Source of the DNA: Pseudo-nitzschia pungens
Taxonomy: Eukaryota; Bacillariophyta; Bacillariophyceae; Bacillariales; Bacillariaceae
Direction of reading: 5' to 3'
DNA: 64,000 bases
Assembly (NCBI GenBank): GCA_037355855.1
Contig: CM074763.1
Coordinates: 3,410,001 to 3,474,000, forward strand
In this document: in pieces, positions 23,095 through 33,792 of the stretch
Layout of the letters: every line of letters starts with the position of its first letter
Numbering within the stretch: position 1 is the stretch's first letter
Program-made: the position numbers and the translations under genes
Notes under the pieces: model-generated
Seen by the model: the letters and a program-made list of their open reading frames with translations, nothing else
Told to the model about the DNA's origin: nothing
The model's database searches: none

Positions 23095-23525
23095 CTAGCA
23101 GAAATTACTAGGGTCGCCGCGTACGATTTGTACCAATCGTACGTACCCCGAGTAAAGCATCTGTTATGGTGTAGCTAAATGCTACAGGGTTAGGGTTGCT
23201 AATGCTACGAGATACTGAAAGATGCTAACCTACCATGATACCATGCTAAGATACTATGCTACCGCCGGGGTCGGGTCATTGGTGTATAATATGTACTATG
23301 ACTGCATACCCGACCCAGACAGTTACCCAACGCGTTAGCACAAGCAAGCAAGCAAGCACACGATTGAATATAATTAAGCGGAGCTACGCTACTCCGATAC
23401 GCTACCCGTAGAATACAGTACCAGAGCTACAGAGCTCTGTTATTATACGAGTTATCGGAGCGCTGTCACGATACCATACAGAGCTGAGCGCTTTGGCTCA
23501 GCTCGCACTATTCACTCTTTCTGTT
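23095..23525 (-). repeat. Inverted copy of the 710-bp compound repeat
   Basis: Reads as the reverse complement of parts of 14806-15760. It has CGTACGATTTGTACCAATCG, GGGTTAGGGTTGCTAATGCT, CTACCGCCGGGGTCGGGTCA and ACCCGACCCAGACAGTTACC in the reverse order. Together with 14760-16390 it brackets the copia remnant in inverted orientation. Confidence 0.85.
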
Positions 23526-23776
23526 ACACTCTAAAATAAACACATCCTATCACGCCCTCACCATGATCGATTCCGATGTACCTCTAGGGAAGTACCTTGT
23601 AGTGACTAAGTGCATGCAATAGACCTTGAACAGTCCACTGTAGTCTCACCATTTGCCAGGGATATACGTGTTATTATTGTTAAGGCTTTCCCTTATTTTT
23701 TCAGTACGCAGTACAAGACGATTTATCTACGAGTCGATTAAATCCTACAAAGATTGCTGACAAGCAATATCAACGC

Positions 23777-24133
23777 ACCTGCATGCATGCCTCCTGATGT
23801 GCTGTCAACGCTGCCTTACAGGCATCCCCAGGGTCTCTAGTATTCAATCGAGACATGATGGTGGATTTACCACTAACCTCAAATCTCTTAGCCTTACAGC
23901 AGCTCAGACAACAAGGGATCAACAAGGCATTGCTCAGAGACAATGTGAAGCGCAAGGAACATACCTTTCAACCCAATGAAAAGGTATGGATGCAAGAACC
24001 GGATCCAGACAAGTTACAGCCTTGAAAGACAGGACCATTCACTATTACTCAAGTTAACGATAATGGCACTGTCAAGCTTCAGAAGACGCCTTCAGTGGTC
24101 AAAACAGTGAACATCCAGAAGTTAACTCCATAC
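23777..24133 (+). pseudogene. 3' remnant of gypsy family 2 pol (integrase C terminus)
   Basis: About 119 codons that align with the C-terminal end of the minus-strand copy at 24528-26838. Shared landmarks are ASPGSLVFNRDM, SNLLALQQLRQQGIN and QEPDPDKLQP. Two in-frame TGA codons are present: 23795 (the other copy has CAA, Gln) and 24023 (the other copy has AGG, Arg). There are no TAA or TAG codons until the junction with the repeat at 24134. The 5' part of the element is absent. The remnant ends abruptly at TPY, where the other copy continues for about 30 residues. Confidence 0.85.
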
Positions 24134-24458
24134 TGTAACACTCTAAGGTAGAAATTCGGAGTAGTATGAATAATTGTGTGTTATTTCACTTTACAAGATG
24201 GAATTGAAAATGAAGAGAAGAAATAATGAGCAATGATGTCATCGCGATCTCTTCATATAATCTACATCCCTGTATATAACATATATTCTATATTTAACCT
24301 TAATCGTACGATCACTCTCTTCTGCATGCCTGTTCATACATACCAGATATCCATACCCGGATACCTTATATATATATATATATAAGTCAATTGAATCCCA
24401 TGTGGGATTCGGTTAATTATTAATTTGTAACACTACTAGCCTACGCTAGCATGTTACA
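24134..24458. repeat. LTR copy 1 of a gypsy-type family (325 bp)
   Basis: Begins TGTAACACTCTAAGGTAGAA and ends AGCATGTTACA, with TGTAACA/TGTTACA inverted ends. It matches 27774-28088 along most of its length, with an extra TATATATA tract near 24370. The bases outside (CATAC left, TAGTG right) do not form a target duplication, so this copy sits at a rearranged junction and not in a clean insertion. Confidence 0.85.
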
Positions 24459-24527
24459 TAGTGCCTCATGATTGAACGAATCCCACAGTTAAGCCGACCA
24501 GTGACTCATGGAACAATCCGAGTCATT

Positions 24528-26838
24528 TTATTGACTCAATTCAATATCTGCGGATCCATTCGCCGTAGATTCCGACTTGGACTGATTCGCTTGACTTGGT
24601 TCCTGATACGGAGTAAGCTTTCAGATGTTCACTGTTTCAACCACTGAAGGAGACCTTTGCAACTTCACAGTTCAATTTGGATTGACTTGCGTGATTGGAA
24701 AAGAACCAATCTTCCTGGGTTGGAGCTTGTCTGGGTCTGGTTCCTGTATCCATACCTTGTCATTGACTTGGAAGGTGTGATCGATTCTTTTGGCATTGTC
24801 TCTGAGTAGATTCTTGTTAATCCCTTGTTGTCGGAGCTGCTGCAAAGCTAATAGATTGGAAGTTGGTGGCAGATTGACCAGCATGTCCCGATTGAATACT
24901 AGAGACCCTGGGGATGCCTGTAAGGCAGCGTTGACAGCACATTGGGAGGCATGCATGCAGGTTGCCAGGGCATTGTCCATGAGCTGACTAGCTCTGGTGT
25001 TGACTTGTGGGGGATTAACATGCACTAAAACTCTGAGGATATCAGCAACTGTATGATGGACTCTTTCACAGATTGCGTTTGACTGGGGTTTCTTCACTGT
25101 TGTTGGAACCGATTGGATTCCATACTGCTTGAGGGTAGTCTGAAATTCAGCTCCTAGGAATTCTCCACCATTGTCATGGACACACCTGATAGGTCTTGGG
25201 TATCTTGAGAGCCAGCAGTTCTTGAATTGGTCTGATATATGCTGAGATGACTTGTCTCGGATTTGAATGATTTCCAGGAGGTTGGTAACTGGATCAATAC
25301 AGGTTAGAGCCTTGAAATTGTAATTCTTGCCCTGCGCCGTAATCTTCCATGGGCCTATGAGGTCTACATGAACCTCATTGAATGGTGCTAGCGGGGCTTC
25401 TTTCGGTGGAAGCTTACCATACTTGGAGTGCTGGTTCTTGTATTTAATGCAACTGTTGGGGCAGATGTAAGTCTTGCAAAGATTGGATAGATTGTCGATG
25501 TAGAATCTTGCGGAAATAGTCTGATATAGCCTGGTGGATCCACAATGACCCAACAGGAGATGGTACCATTTGATGGTATCATTGGAGAGAGAGCTTGGTA
25601 TGTATATACGCCAGTTGTCTGGATTCGATCGGTTGGCATAGCAGAGGATGTTGTTGCCTTCTAATTCTTGGTAGAAGAAGGCTTTGGATTGAATCTTAAA
25701 TTTGATGGTAGGATCCTTTTGCTGATGAAGATAGATATTGGAATAGTTCACCGGGCATTCCAGGTCTTGGTTGTTCGGTAGGTTGACTAGACACTCATTA
25801 TTCAGCAAACAGGATTGTAGTTCTCTGTCTGTGCCATTGCATAAGTGCTGGAATAGGTTCAGGAATTCAGCTAAAAACAGTTCTTCATCTTGCTTGGGAA
25901 CTTCAAGCTTCAAGAAATCGATTAAGGTGCTCTTACCAAGGGCTTCTTTCTTCCCCACAGTAGGTGGATCCATCCGGGGGAGCCGCGAGAAGGCATCAGC
26001 AAGAACATTCTTCTTGCCTTCAACATAGGTGAGGTTGACACCGAATTCTTCAAGGAATAATCTCCACCGGAGGACTCGCTGGACTGAGAGAGTTCTGAAG
26101 GTAAGGTTCTTATGGTCAGTGTATACATTGATGAATCCACCTAGGAGCATCTTTCTGTACTCTTTGCAGCAGAGTACTATAGCGAGGAGTTCTTTTTCCA
26201 TAGTAGTGTAGTTCTTCTGGGCATCAGATAGTTTCTTGGACCAATATGCTATAGGCTTGCCATCTTGTAGGATGGCAGCGCCAAGTTGTAGGTCTGAGGC
26301 ATCAGTGTACAGTTCAAAGGGCTTGTTAAGGTCTGGATAGGTGTTCAGCGCATCCGCTGCCACCATGGCTTTCATCTCTTGAAAGGCCTTGTCTTGAGCA
26401 GGTCCCCAAGTGAAAGCTGAAGGAGCTTTCCTTTGTTTGGCTTTGATGGTTGCCGGTTGAGGAGATTGCTTCGTGTTTTGCTTGGGGCTACCAGTGATAT
26501 CAAAGAGAGGAGCTAGGACATGAGACCTGCGAGGCCACATATCTGTGTAGTATCCTACTGCTCCTAGAAAGGACTTGACTTGAGTCACAGTTCTTGGTTG
26601 GTCCATATGTAGGATGGCTTCTATTTTCTTTCTCCATGGCTTAACTGCTGTAGGAGTCATCCAATAGCCGAGGAAGCCGGTCTCTTGTACAGCCCAATCA
26701 CACTTGAGTGGGTTGCACTTGAGTCCATTTTGGTTGAGCCGGTCCAGGATCTTGTTGATAGTCTTCATGTGGAGGTCAAAAGATCCATTAGTCCAGATGC
26801 CAATGTCATCAATGTAAACAGTGCAGTCAGTGTCTGAG
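24528..26838 (-). pseudogene. Truncated gypsy family 2 pol (RT fragment, RNase H, integrase)
   Basis: Starts inside the reverse transcriptase at the YIDD box (CTVYIDDIGIW) near 26815. It continues through RNase H (LYTDASDLQLG), the integrase zinc region, and integrase core motifs VHVDLIGP, HDNGGEFLG and KPQSNAICER. The C-terminal end aligns with the plus-strand remnant at 23777-24133. In-frame TGA codons occur at 24672 (the other copy has GGC, Gly) and 24621 (the other copy has CAG, Gln). The natural end appears to be TAA at 24528. Gag, protease and most of RT are missing. The 5' boundary is an exact join to a LINE fragment at about 26838, so one open frame spans two unrelated elements. Confidence 0.87.
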
Positions 26839-27546
26839 GCAATATCAAAAAGACTCACCAGAGCAGTGCAACAAGTGAAAACCCCAATGATGCCGGCCAG
26901 TTCACTCTGGTAGGAAGACTGATCCTCAGGTGAGCCCCTGACAAAGTTACATCCAGCAGTGAGGAACAATGAAGGAGACTTGGTGGAGGGATTAGGTGAC
27001 AGGATGAAGGCACCAGAAGTTCCTCTGAGAAGAGCAGGATCATATGAACAATCATAGACAGCGCTGGCAGTTCCACTCTGAATGGCATCAGCAAGAGCCT
27101 GACAACCATCCTGTGGAAGGGCAAACTTGTGGAGAAGTACTATTGGAGACTACTCACAGAGGGCATCAAAGGCATCCTCAGGGGAGGCTGGAAGAGACTC
27201 ACATGGATTGTACTTCAGAGGATCAACCTCAGGAGGTTCAGAGACAAAAGCAGAGGAACCAACCACACAAACAATTTGGCCACAGGTCACAAGAGAAACA
27301 AGCACATCTGCACAGGCTGCTTTAGCAGGAAGGACTTCAGAGGTGAACCTGTATTTGCCTTTACCTTGGGAGGTGCCTGTCATCCAACGAGTAGAAGATT
27401 TGGAGAATATATTGTTGGTAGAGGGAGACAAAAACCAAGGCCAAAGAGAAGCTGTCTGGGGAGAGAGCCAATGTCCAAGGTGAAAGGAGGTGCAAATAGC
27501 TCTGTCTGAAGGGGATGGACAAGGTGGAAGAAAGCATTTCTGAAGA
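26839..27546 (-). pseudogene. LINE fragment (RNase H region), fused to gypsy pol
   Basis: The minus strand matches the first third of the LINE copy at 30656-32915. Shared segments include FHLGHWLSPQTASLWPWFLS, SSAFVSEPP and SPEDQSSYQSELAGIIGV. It carries a 3-base TAG insertion after DALCE (near 27151), and small indels break the frame. It ends at about 26838 where gypsy pol begins in frame. Its 5' end (TTCTGA at about 27546) is within a few bases of the 5' end of the other LINE copy. Confidence 0.82.
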
Positions 27547-27599
27547 GCCTGAGTCCACATAAATCATTTATGCACTTTCTATTTTGGGAATGACTCAAT

Positions 27600-27623
27600 G
27601 AGTGATTCCCGAAACTAATATGC
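27600..27623 (+). repeat. Left terminal inverted repeat of the Harbinger element
   Basis: GAGTGATTCCCGAAACTA followed by ATATGC. The flanking AAT is the target duplication. Confidence 0.88.
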
Positions 27624-27773
27624 ACGTGCCATATTACATAATAACTGACGTGGCACACATATTATTATCTGCCTGTAACATAGATATATGAAATTCTTAA
27701 CCGATTTTTTCATATTCTGGAGGAGACATATTTGCCTCCTCCAGAATATGCAACCAAATTTAAATTACAAGGG

Positions 27774-28088
27774 TGTAACACTCTAAGGTAGAAATTCGGA
27801 GTAGTATGAATAATTGTGTGTTATTTCAATTTACAAGATGGGATTCAAATTGAAGAGAGGAAATAATGAGTGATGAGGTCATCGCGATCTCCTTATATAA
27901 TCTACATCCCTGTATATAACATATATTCCGTATGTAACCTTAATTGTACGATCGCTCTCTTCTGCATGCCTGTTCATACATACCAGATATCCATGTACGG
28001 ATGTCTCTATGTTCGATTCCCATGTGGGATTCAGTTAATTATTAATTTGTAACACTACTAGCGTACGGTAGTACACTAGCATGTTACA
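27774..28088 (+). repeat. Solo LTR (copy 2) inside the Harbinger element
   Basis: A 315-bp LTR, TGTAACACTCTAAGG... to TGTTACA, with a 5-bp target duplication AAGGG at 27769-27773 and 28089-28093 and no internal retroelement sequence. It is the product of LTR-LTR recombination after insertion. It is homologous to 24134-24458. Confidence 0.93.
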
Positions 28089-28484
28089 AAGGGAATCTTG
28101 AAAACAAGAACCGACTCTTAAATTTCAGTCACTCAACAGATACCAGTCACCCAACGGTTGACAAAGATGTGTTTGTTTTTCGGCCACCCGGAGTATGTTT
28201 TTTTGTTAATCTTTTTTCTTTTTTCTTTGCCACAGTCCGTGTTGCCACTCTTGTTGCTGCTGTTGCTGTTTTATTGCACCTCTTTTATTCCCAACCATCC
28301 AAATTGAAGAACAATGACACTGCTGACTCAAGATGGAACAGGCATGCTGGCAAGCTGTGCAATTATCACTGCTGGAATCGAGAGAGCGAATATGGTGAAG
28401 GGCGTTCGGTCGTGTAAATTTTGCGGAAGCAAACTCAAACATAATTTAAGAATACCACAATCGATAACAATCACCAAGAAAAAG

Positions 28485-29316
28485 ATGGTGCAAGGTGGAG
28501 GCCAGAGACCTGGTTCTGGGAACTACACAGAGGTGGAACTCAGGCACCTGTTTGCCGTGATGAAGGAGATCTTACCAATCAGACCAGACGAGTGGCAGTG
28601 GGTTGCTGATAGACACCCAGAAAAATTCCCAGGAAGAGAGGTTGACTCGATTCGGAGGAAGTATTCAACATACCACAGAAAGCAAGTTCCAACTGGAGAT
28701 CCTCTCTGCCCATGGGAAGTGAGAGAGGCAAAGACAATCAAACGTTTGATTGGTGAAAGGGCTCAACTTGGAGAAGCAGAAGATGAGATCTTTGATCTCC
28801 AAACCGGACAGTTCACCAACAAGAACAACACCGAAGATGACGCCCCCCCCACCCCCACCACTTGGTCAACCCTTGCAATTAACATTGACTGCTGATGACG
28901 ATGACGATTCACCAGCAGCAGAGGAGACTCCCGCTGTCTTGACTCCAGGGATTACTTCTGTGTCTTCTGGTTTATCTGTTTCTGGTGTTGCAAGTTCCAG
29001 AACACCAAGAAGACAATACAACAGAAGAAGAGGAGGAGAAGAAGTGCTTCAAGACCTTGTACAGTTGCAGAGAGAAGCGCTGTTGGATGCTAAGGATCAT
29101 CAAAAGATGATCTTGGAAACTATCCAAGCTTGTGTCGCCGGTGCTGTAGAGTTCTCCAAGAACATGTTTGCTGCAGGCAATCCCCCTGCCGCTGCTGCAA
29201 ATCCTGTTGCCACTGTTGCTACTGCTGCTGTTGCAAATCCTGTTACTGCTAAGAAGCGCAAGCGTCCTACTATCGATCTCAATGATAGTAGTGACAGTGA
29301 CACCAATTTTGAATAA
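28485..29316 (+). pseudogene. SANT/Myb-like accessory protein of the Harbinger element, frameshifted
   Basis: Starts at ATG 28485 (MVQGGGQRPGSGNYTEVELR). A helix-turn-helix region with regularly spaced aromatic residues follows (ELRHLF, EWQWVADRH, IRRKYSTYHR), then a Pro-rich linker, an acidic stretch (DDDDD) and a basic tail (KKRKRP) that could be a nuclear signal. The frame breaks at a run of eight C at 28843-28850. The first frame stops at 28895, while the continuation in another frame ends in TAA at 29316. A one-base slip in the homopolymer, or a sequencing error, is the simplest explanation. Myb-like partners assist PIF/Harbinger transposases in DNA binding and nuclear import. Confidence 0.78.
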
Positions 29317-30655
29317 AAGACAGTGATTTACGGAGTAATTTACGGAGTATTTGTTCGCCAGGACCAAAAGTATGCTTGTTGTTAACGCTAAAGGCTAATT
29401 TTAGTACTTATCAAACAAAAAACTGGAAAATAATTAACTCATTCAAAACTCGCTACTACTAATTATTAAGATTATCAAAGAAGTCATTCGCCGTGTCAGT
29501 TGGAATCAACTCATAAGAAAAGAACCCTTTGGTCTCACTCATGAAGGTGTTCAGGATTGTATTAATCTGTACCCTTGACGTTTGGTAGTTGTATAGAAGG
29601 AGTGCAAGATGGATTACAATCTTTCTCTCTCCAAAGTTTTCTAAGGACATGTTGTCCTTCAGTCGAGGAAATCCTCCTTGGATCTGTCTCATCCCCCACT
29701 CAGACAGTTGTCGACAGCTAGTTGCGGCATTGTTGAGTACCACATCCTGTGGCGTGTCTGGATCGTTCTGTCCACTCTTGATAAGGAAGTCTTTGGTTTG
29801 TTTGTGAAAAGCTGAGTCGACCACTACCCTTGCATTGAAATCATCGAACACCTTCTCCATCTCGTCGTATAAACCATAGTCGGATATAGTACTATCATGC
29901 CAACATCCAGGGGCATTATAAACAGCAGCCCGGATCTTTCCATCCGGTGCAAATAAAAGCACAGAGTTGATAAAAGTTCCATTAGTCCACCCATTATAGA
30001 AGTTGTTCTGTATCACCCAGTTACACGATTTCTCGAATGGAAGTTTAAGTCCATCACAAGCGCCCCAGACTCTGTGCTCCCCTAGACAGGATATTTTGCA
30101 GCAAGGGCTTCGATGTATATCTCAACCTCATCAGCAGTTGGCAACCTCACCTCTGCAAGGGTGTGTGTTTGCAATGCAGACAGAAGGATCCTACGAGCGA
30201 ATCTAAGCCATTTGTAAATGGGAGTAGCAGTTGAACCGAAAGCCCAGCCTGTTGCTCTTGCAGCGGATCCACAAGTTCTAAACCAATACAAGAGGAGACC
30301 AAGGCAACCAGTTGCATCAAGTTCTCTTTTTCTTCCTGTTTTAATCTTCAACTTCCTAATAATTCCGGTGTCGACGTCATAGGTATAAGTTTCGTACAAA
30401 GGCTGAAACAGTTCAAGCATCTCGTTGAAGACTTCATGATTAACCCCACAGCAGTTTAAAAGCGCTTGCTCATTGCCGGATCTAAACATGTAAAAGAAGG
30501 GGGAAAGATTATATCTTCTAATTGCAATTCTTGGCGTTCTCCAATCCCTGTTTCTTTTATCTTCATCCGACAGCCTTGGTCAATTGTAATCCACAGCTAT
30601 ATGCGTATCGTAGTAGTAGTAGCACAGTAGCTCAAGAGACACGGTGGTATTGTTA

Positions 30656-32915
30656 ATAATAATAATATACGTATTTAAATAACTTTAATCACCAAAGGTG
30701 AAACTAAATTACTCAGTCTGTAACCAGACTTTAACGTCGCCTCCATCATAGAGTCAGGACCCCAAGTGGCAGAACGACAAATTTGCAAACAAACCTTGAA
30801 CATCAAGCAGGGAAAAAGACAAACAAGTCCCGCAAAATAGGGACTTGAGAGAAAGTGAAAAGGGAATGAAGATATTGGGATAAGATCCAGTATCAAAAGG
30901 GATGGGACAGGATAAGAAGCAGGAACAGAAGACAAAACCAAGGTACAAAGTGTAATCAACCCTGAGATCCAGTAAGCCAGGCTCGGAGAAGAGCAGCCTC
31001 TTGTTGGTATGGCTGCACTGGTGGGACAGGCGCTGCATATTGCTTCCTTGCAAGGTGGATGGTTGCAAGCCACTGCCGCTTGGCAGTCAGGGTGTAACCT
31101 TGTAGGACGTGGAAAGGGGTTTGTAACAGGGAGTGTGACTGGGGAAGTGCACCTGCTGCACCAATTGCCAATTCTGAGGTGATGGAAGCATCAAGAGATT
31201 GGTGTTGTTCAGCATCCAGGGTACCCCCCGGACCATGGAGTCGTTCATTCCTATAAGTCCAAAGATCCCAGGAGGTAAGAAAGAACTGATGGATGATAGC
31301 TGTAGCCCAGCGTCTGGGAGAGCGCTTGCTTCCAATGTGGGAGTAGTAGTCAGCCTGGATTTGATACCAGCGAGGAGACCACCTACCAAGAAGCCAGTTG
31401 TGCCAACCAATAGTCCTCTGTGCTCTGACAGCAGAAGCTATTGCAAGTGAGTAGGATGATGGATAAATGTTCTGGCCCTTCCGAACTCTGGTGAGGAGAT
31501 CCACAATGGCAGCCACCAATGATGGATCAGTTTGTTCAACTTCAAGCCTCTTCTGCAGTGGTCCCGTGAAGGCAGACACACTATGCGTGACAGCCCCAGT
31601 ATCCTTGCAGGAGAGCACATGAGAAACCTTCTCGTTGTCTGCATCACACAAGGGACACCTGGAGTGATCCTGATACTGGTAGTGAAGTAGTTGGTTGCCA
31701 ACACCAATGCATCCAGAAGCAAACTTGACAAACCACCTTTGCATGCCAGGAGGTAGACGCTTGAAGGCAGACAGATGGGCACACCAATGGATGGAACTCA
31801 GAACAGGTTGTGGAATGGGGATGTCATGGTGGGTCTGCCAATATTTAAGAAGAGGAGGACCAGAAATGGCAACATGCAGAGCATTCTGATCAAACCTTGA
31901 ACACTTGCATCCATTGAGAGAAAATGCCCAAGGCTCAAACACAAGTCTGGGATAGTGATGGGCAGAAGCTCTATGGACAGAGAGAAATGCCTTCGCCATG
32001 CTGTCAACCTGATGATTGCGAAGGGCCCACCAATCAAGAAAGAATCCAGCTTGATGTCCCTGAACCCACTGAAAGTGCACAGAGATTGGCAGGGCAGAAA
32101 TCATGTTTCTGATGACATAAACATAATCAAAAGACTTCTGGGAAATGACCAATGGCCAAGATCCCTGAGCCTGTTTGAGAGCTGTGTCACCATCCAGAGC
32201 AATGGTGATAGAGCCAGAGGCAATGTCAAAAAGACTCACCAGAGCATTGCAACAGGTGAGAACCCCAATGATGCCTGCCAGTTCACTCCTGTAGGATGAC
32301 TGATCCTCGGGGGACCCACTGACAAAATTACAACCTGTGAGAAACAATGAGGTAGTCTTGGTGGAGGTATTGGGTGATAGAATGAAAGCAGAAGTTCCTC
32401 TGAGAAGGTCCGGATCAAATGAACCATCACATACAGCACTGGCAGTACCACTCTCAATAGCATCAACAAGGTGCTGACAGCCAGCCTGTGGTAGGGAATA
32501 TTTGTGGAGAAGTACTCTTGGAGACTCACAGAGTGCATCAAAGGCATCTACTGGGGAGTCTGGAAGAGAATCAAATGGATTGTACACCAGAGGATCCATG
32601 TCAGGAGGCTCAGAAACAAAGGCTGAGGACCCAACAACGCGGACAACTTGTCCACAAATAACAGGGCAGACAAGCACATCAGCACAGGCTGGTTTGTCAG
32701 AAATGAGTTCAGAAGTGACCCTGTATCTGCCCCTGCCCTGGGAGGTGCTCACAATCCAGCCAGTAGAAGTTTTGGAGAATATTCTGTTGGTGGATGGAGA
32801 CAAAAACCAAGGCCAAAGAGAAGCTGTCTGGGGAGAGAGCCAATGCCCAAGGTGAAAAGAAGGAGCCAATGCCCTGGCTGCAGGGGGTGGGCAAGGGGGA
32901 AGAAAACAGGTCTGA
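30656..32915 (-). mobile_element. 5'-truncated LINE with 19-bp target duplication
   Basis: A minus-strand insertion of 2,260 bp flanked by the direct repeat AGACACGGTGGTATTGTTA at 30637-30655 and 32916-32934. Long duplications of this kind are typical of target-primed reverse transcription. The 3' end (at 30656) carries an ATT-rich tail (TATTATTATT) in place of poly(A), preceded by GTGATTAAAGTTATTTAAAT. The 5' end lacks the reverse transcriptase. It interrupts the Harbinger transposase frame. Confidence 0.93.
30956..32915 (-). CDS. LINE ORF2 C-terminal part: RNase H and CCHC zinc knuckle
   Basis: About 652 codons, open from the 5' edge of the element to TGA at 30956. The RNase H I catalytic set is visible: CDGSFDP (Asp), YRSELAG (Glu), ALDGDTAL (Asp) and NHQVDSMAK (Asp). 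Further on lies a Cys/His knuckle CPLCDADNEKVSHVLSC (CX2CX8HX3C) of the type found C-terminal to RT in non-LTR retrotransposons. The endonuclease and RT domains expected upstream are missing because the insertion is truncated. The open frame that extends to 33031 uses host Harbinger sequence and is not part of the LINE. It is an incomplete copy and presumably not functional. Confidence 0.85.
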
Positions 32916-33243
32916 AGACACGGTGGTATTGTTATGTTTGATTGAAAAAGAGTTTTTGTTGGAGACACAACTACCCCCTGTTGTTGAGGATAGCAAAAGC
33001 AAAAAAACAGCAAGTGAAACAGCGAGTACAAGAAAATTTTGAAGAACTAACAGGTTGCTGGCGCGCTAAAAATTGGCAATACAGGCGTGGGTAGGGAATA
33101 AAGAGAGCACTTTTTGTTTTTTGAAGCAAGATTCCAAATTACAAAATAGGCCTTCTACACGCCTGTCTGTCATCCATTTTTAATGCATGTCTGTTGGGTG
33201 CGCCAAAAAGAATGAAGGCATATAATCTAGGATATTATATGAA

Positions 33244-33267
33244 GGCATATAGTTTCGGGAATCACTC
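33244..33267 (-). repeat. Right terminal inverted repeat of the Harbinger element
   Basis: GGCATATAGTTTCGGGAATC then ACTC, the complement of 27600-27623 with one indel, followed by the AAT target copy. Confidence 0.88.
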
Positions 33268-33792
33268 AATGTTGGTTGGTCTCTCTTGGATTTTGAGTTG
33301 AGAAACCACGCTGATAGTACATAGTACTTGGAAATAAATTACCAGGAACGAGCACTGTTCAGGCTCTGGCTGTATTGAGAGTAAGATACCTGGCATGGGC
33401 AGCAATCAACAAAATGTTCAGCCCTTTATGGACAGTAAACCCCCCCAGAAACCATGGCTATCTTCTCCATCCATTGATAATGCAACACGCAAATGAGTAT
33501 TTGTGTTTTTCAACAGTGTGATATTAATATTCATATTGTTCCTACACTTTTACAAAACTACCATTCCAAATGTGTAGCTTGTGTATTTTATTGGAATGGC
33601 ATCCATAGAAAAACAAGTTTAGAACGATTTATCGTTGTGAGCGACTTCAGAGCTTCCAGGATTGAATGACAATGTAGTGTAATGATGATGTGATAATGTT
33701 ATCTCATCAAGAAGATTTCCCTCTCAAAGGCTTTTCCCCGATCCCTGTGTTTTGCCCGACACCTGTGAAAGATGAGTGAATTCTTCAATGAA
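33268..33792. other. Intergenic, no gene seen
   Basis: About 525 bp between the Harbinger right end and the next gene. No open frame of note and no repeat family recognised. The last 100 bp probably include the 3' untranslated region of the minus-strand gene that ends at 33793. Confidence 0.6.

Larger units (their letters stand above)
29459..33002 (-). pseudogene. PIF/Harbinger DDE transposase, broken by a LINE, a TGA and a frameshift
   Basis: Read on the minus strand, the frame starts near 33002 (MLLLSSTTGG) and is cut at 32916 by the LINE. It resumes at 30636 exactly in frame, meets TGA at 30580-30582, and continues through RDWRTPRIA and MFRSGNEQALLNCCG. It then shifts frame by one base near 30083, and ends at 29459. 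DDE_4-type residues lie after the shift: GACDGLKLPF (first Asp), VVVDSAFHKQ (second Asp), and a Glu around EWGMRQIQGG. Motifs NGWTNGTFIN and APGCWHDSTI are typical of this superfamily. The lesions make this copy inactive. Confidence 0.85.
27600..33267. mobile_element. PIF/Harbinger DNA transposon with nested insertions
   Basis: The terminal inverted repeats are 24 bp: GAGTGATTCCCGAAACTA then ATATGC at 27600-27623, matching the complement of 33244-33267 with one indel after 18 identical bases. The 3-bp target duplication is AAT at 27597-27599 and 33268-33270. Harbinger elements typically have a 3-bp duplication and encode a DDE transposase plus a SANT/Myb-like protein, and both are present here. 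The element was later hit by a solo LTR (27774-28088) and a LINE (30656-32915). Without these two insertions and their duplications it would be about 3.1 kb. Both genes are frameshifted, so the copy is dead. Confidence 0.9.

Noticed and set aside
30956..33031. A 691-residue intact gene
   Set aside because: The 19-bp target duplication shows that the LINE starts at 32915. The first 39 codons belong to the disrupted Harbinger transposase.
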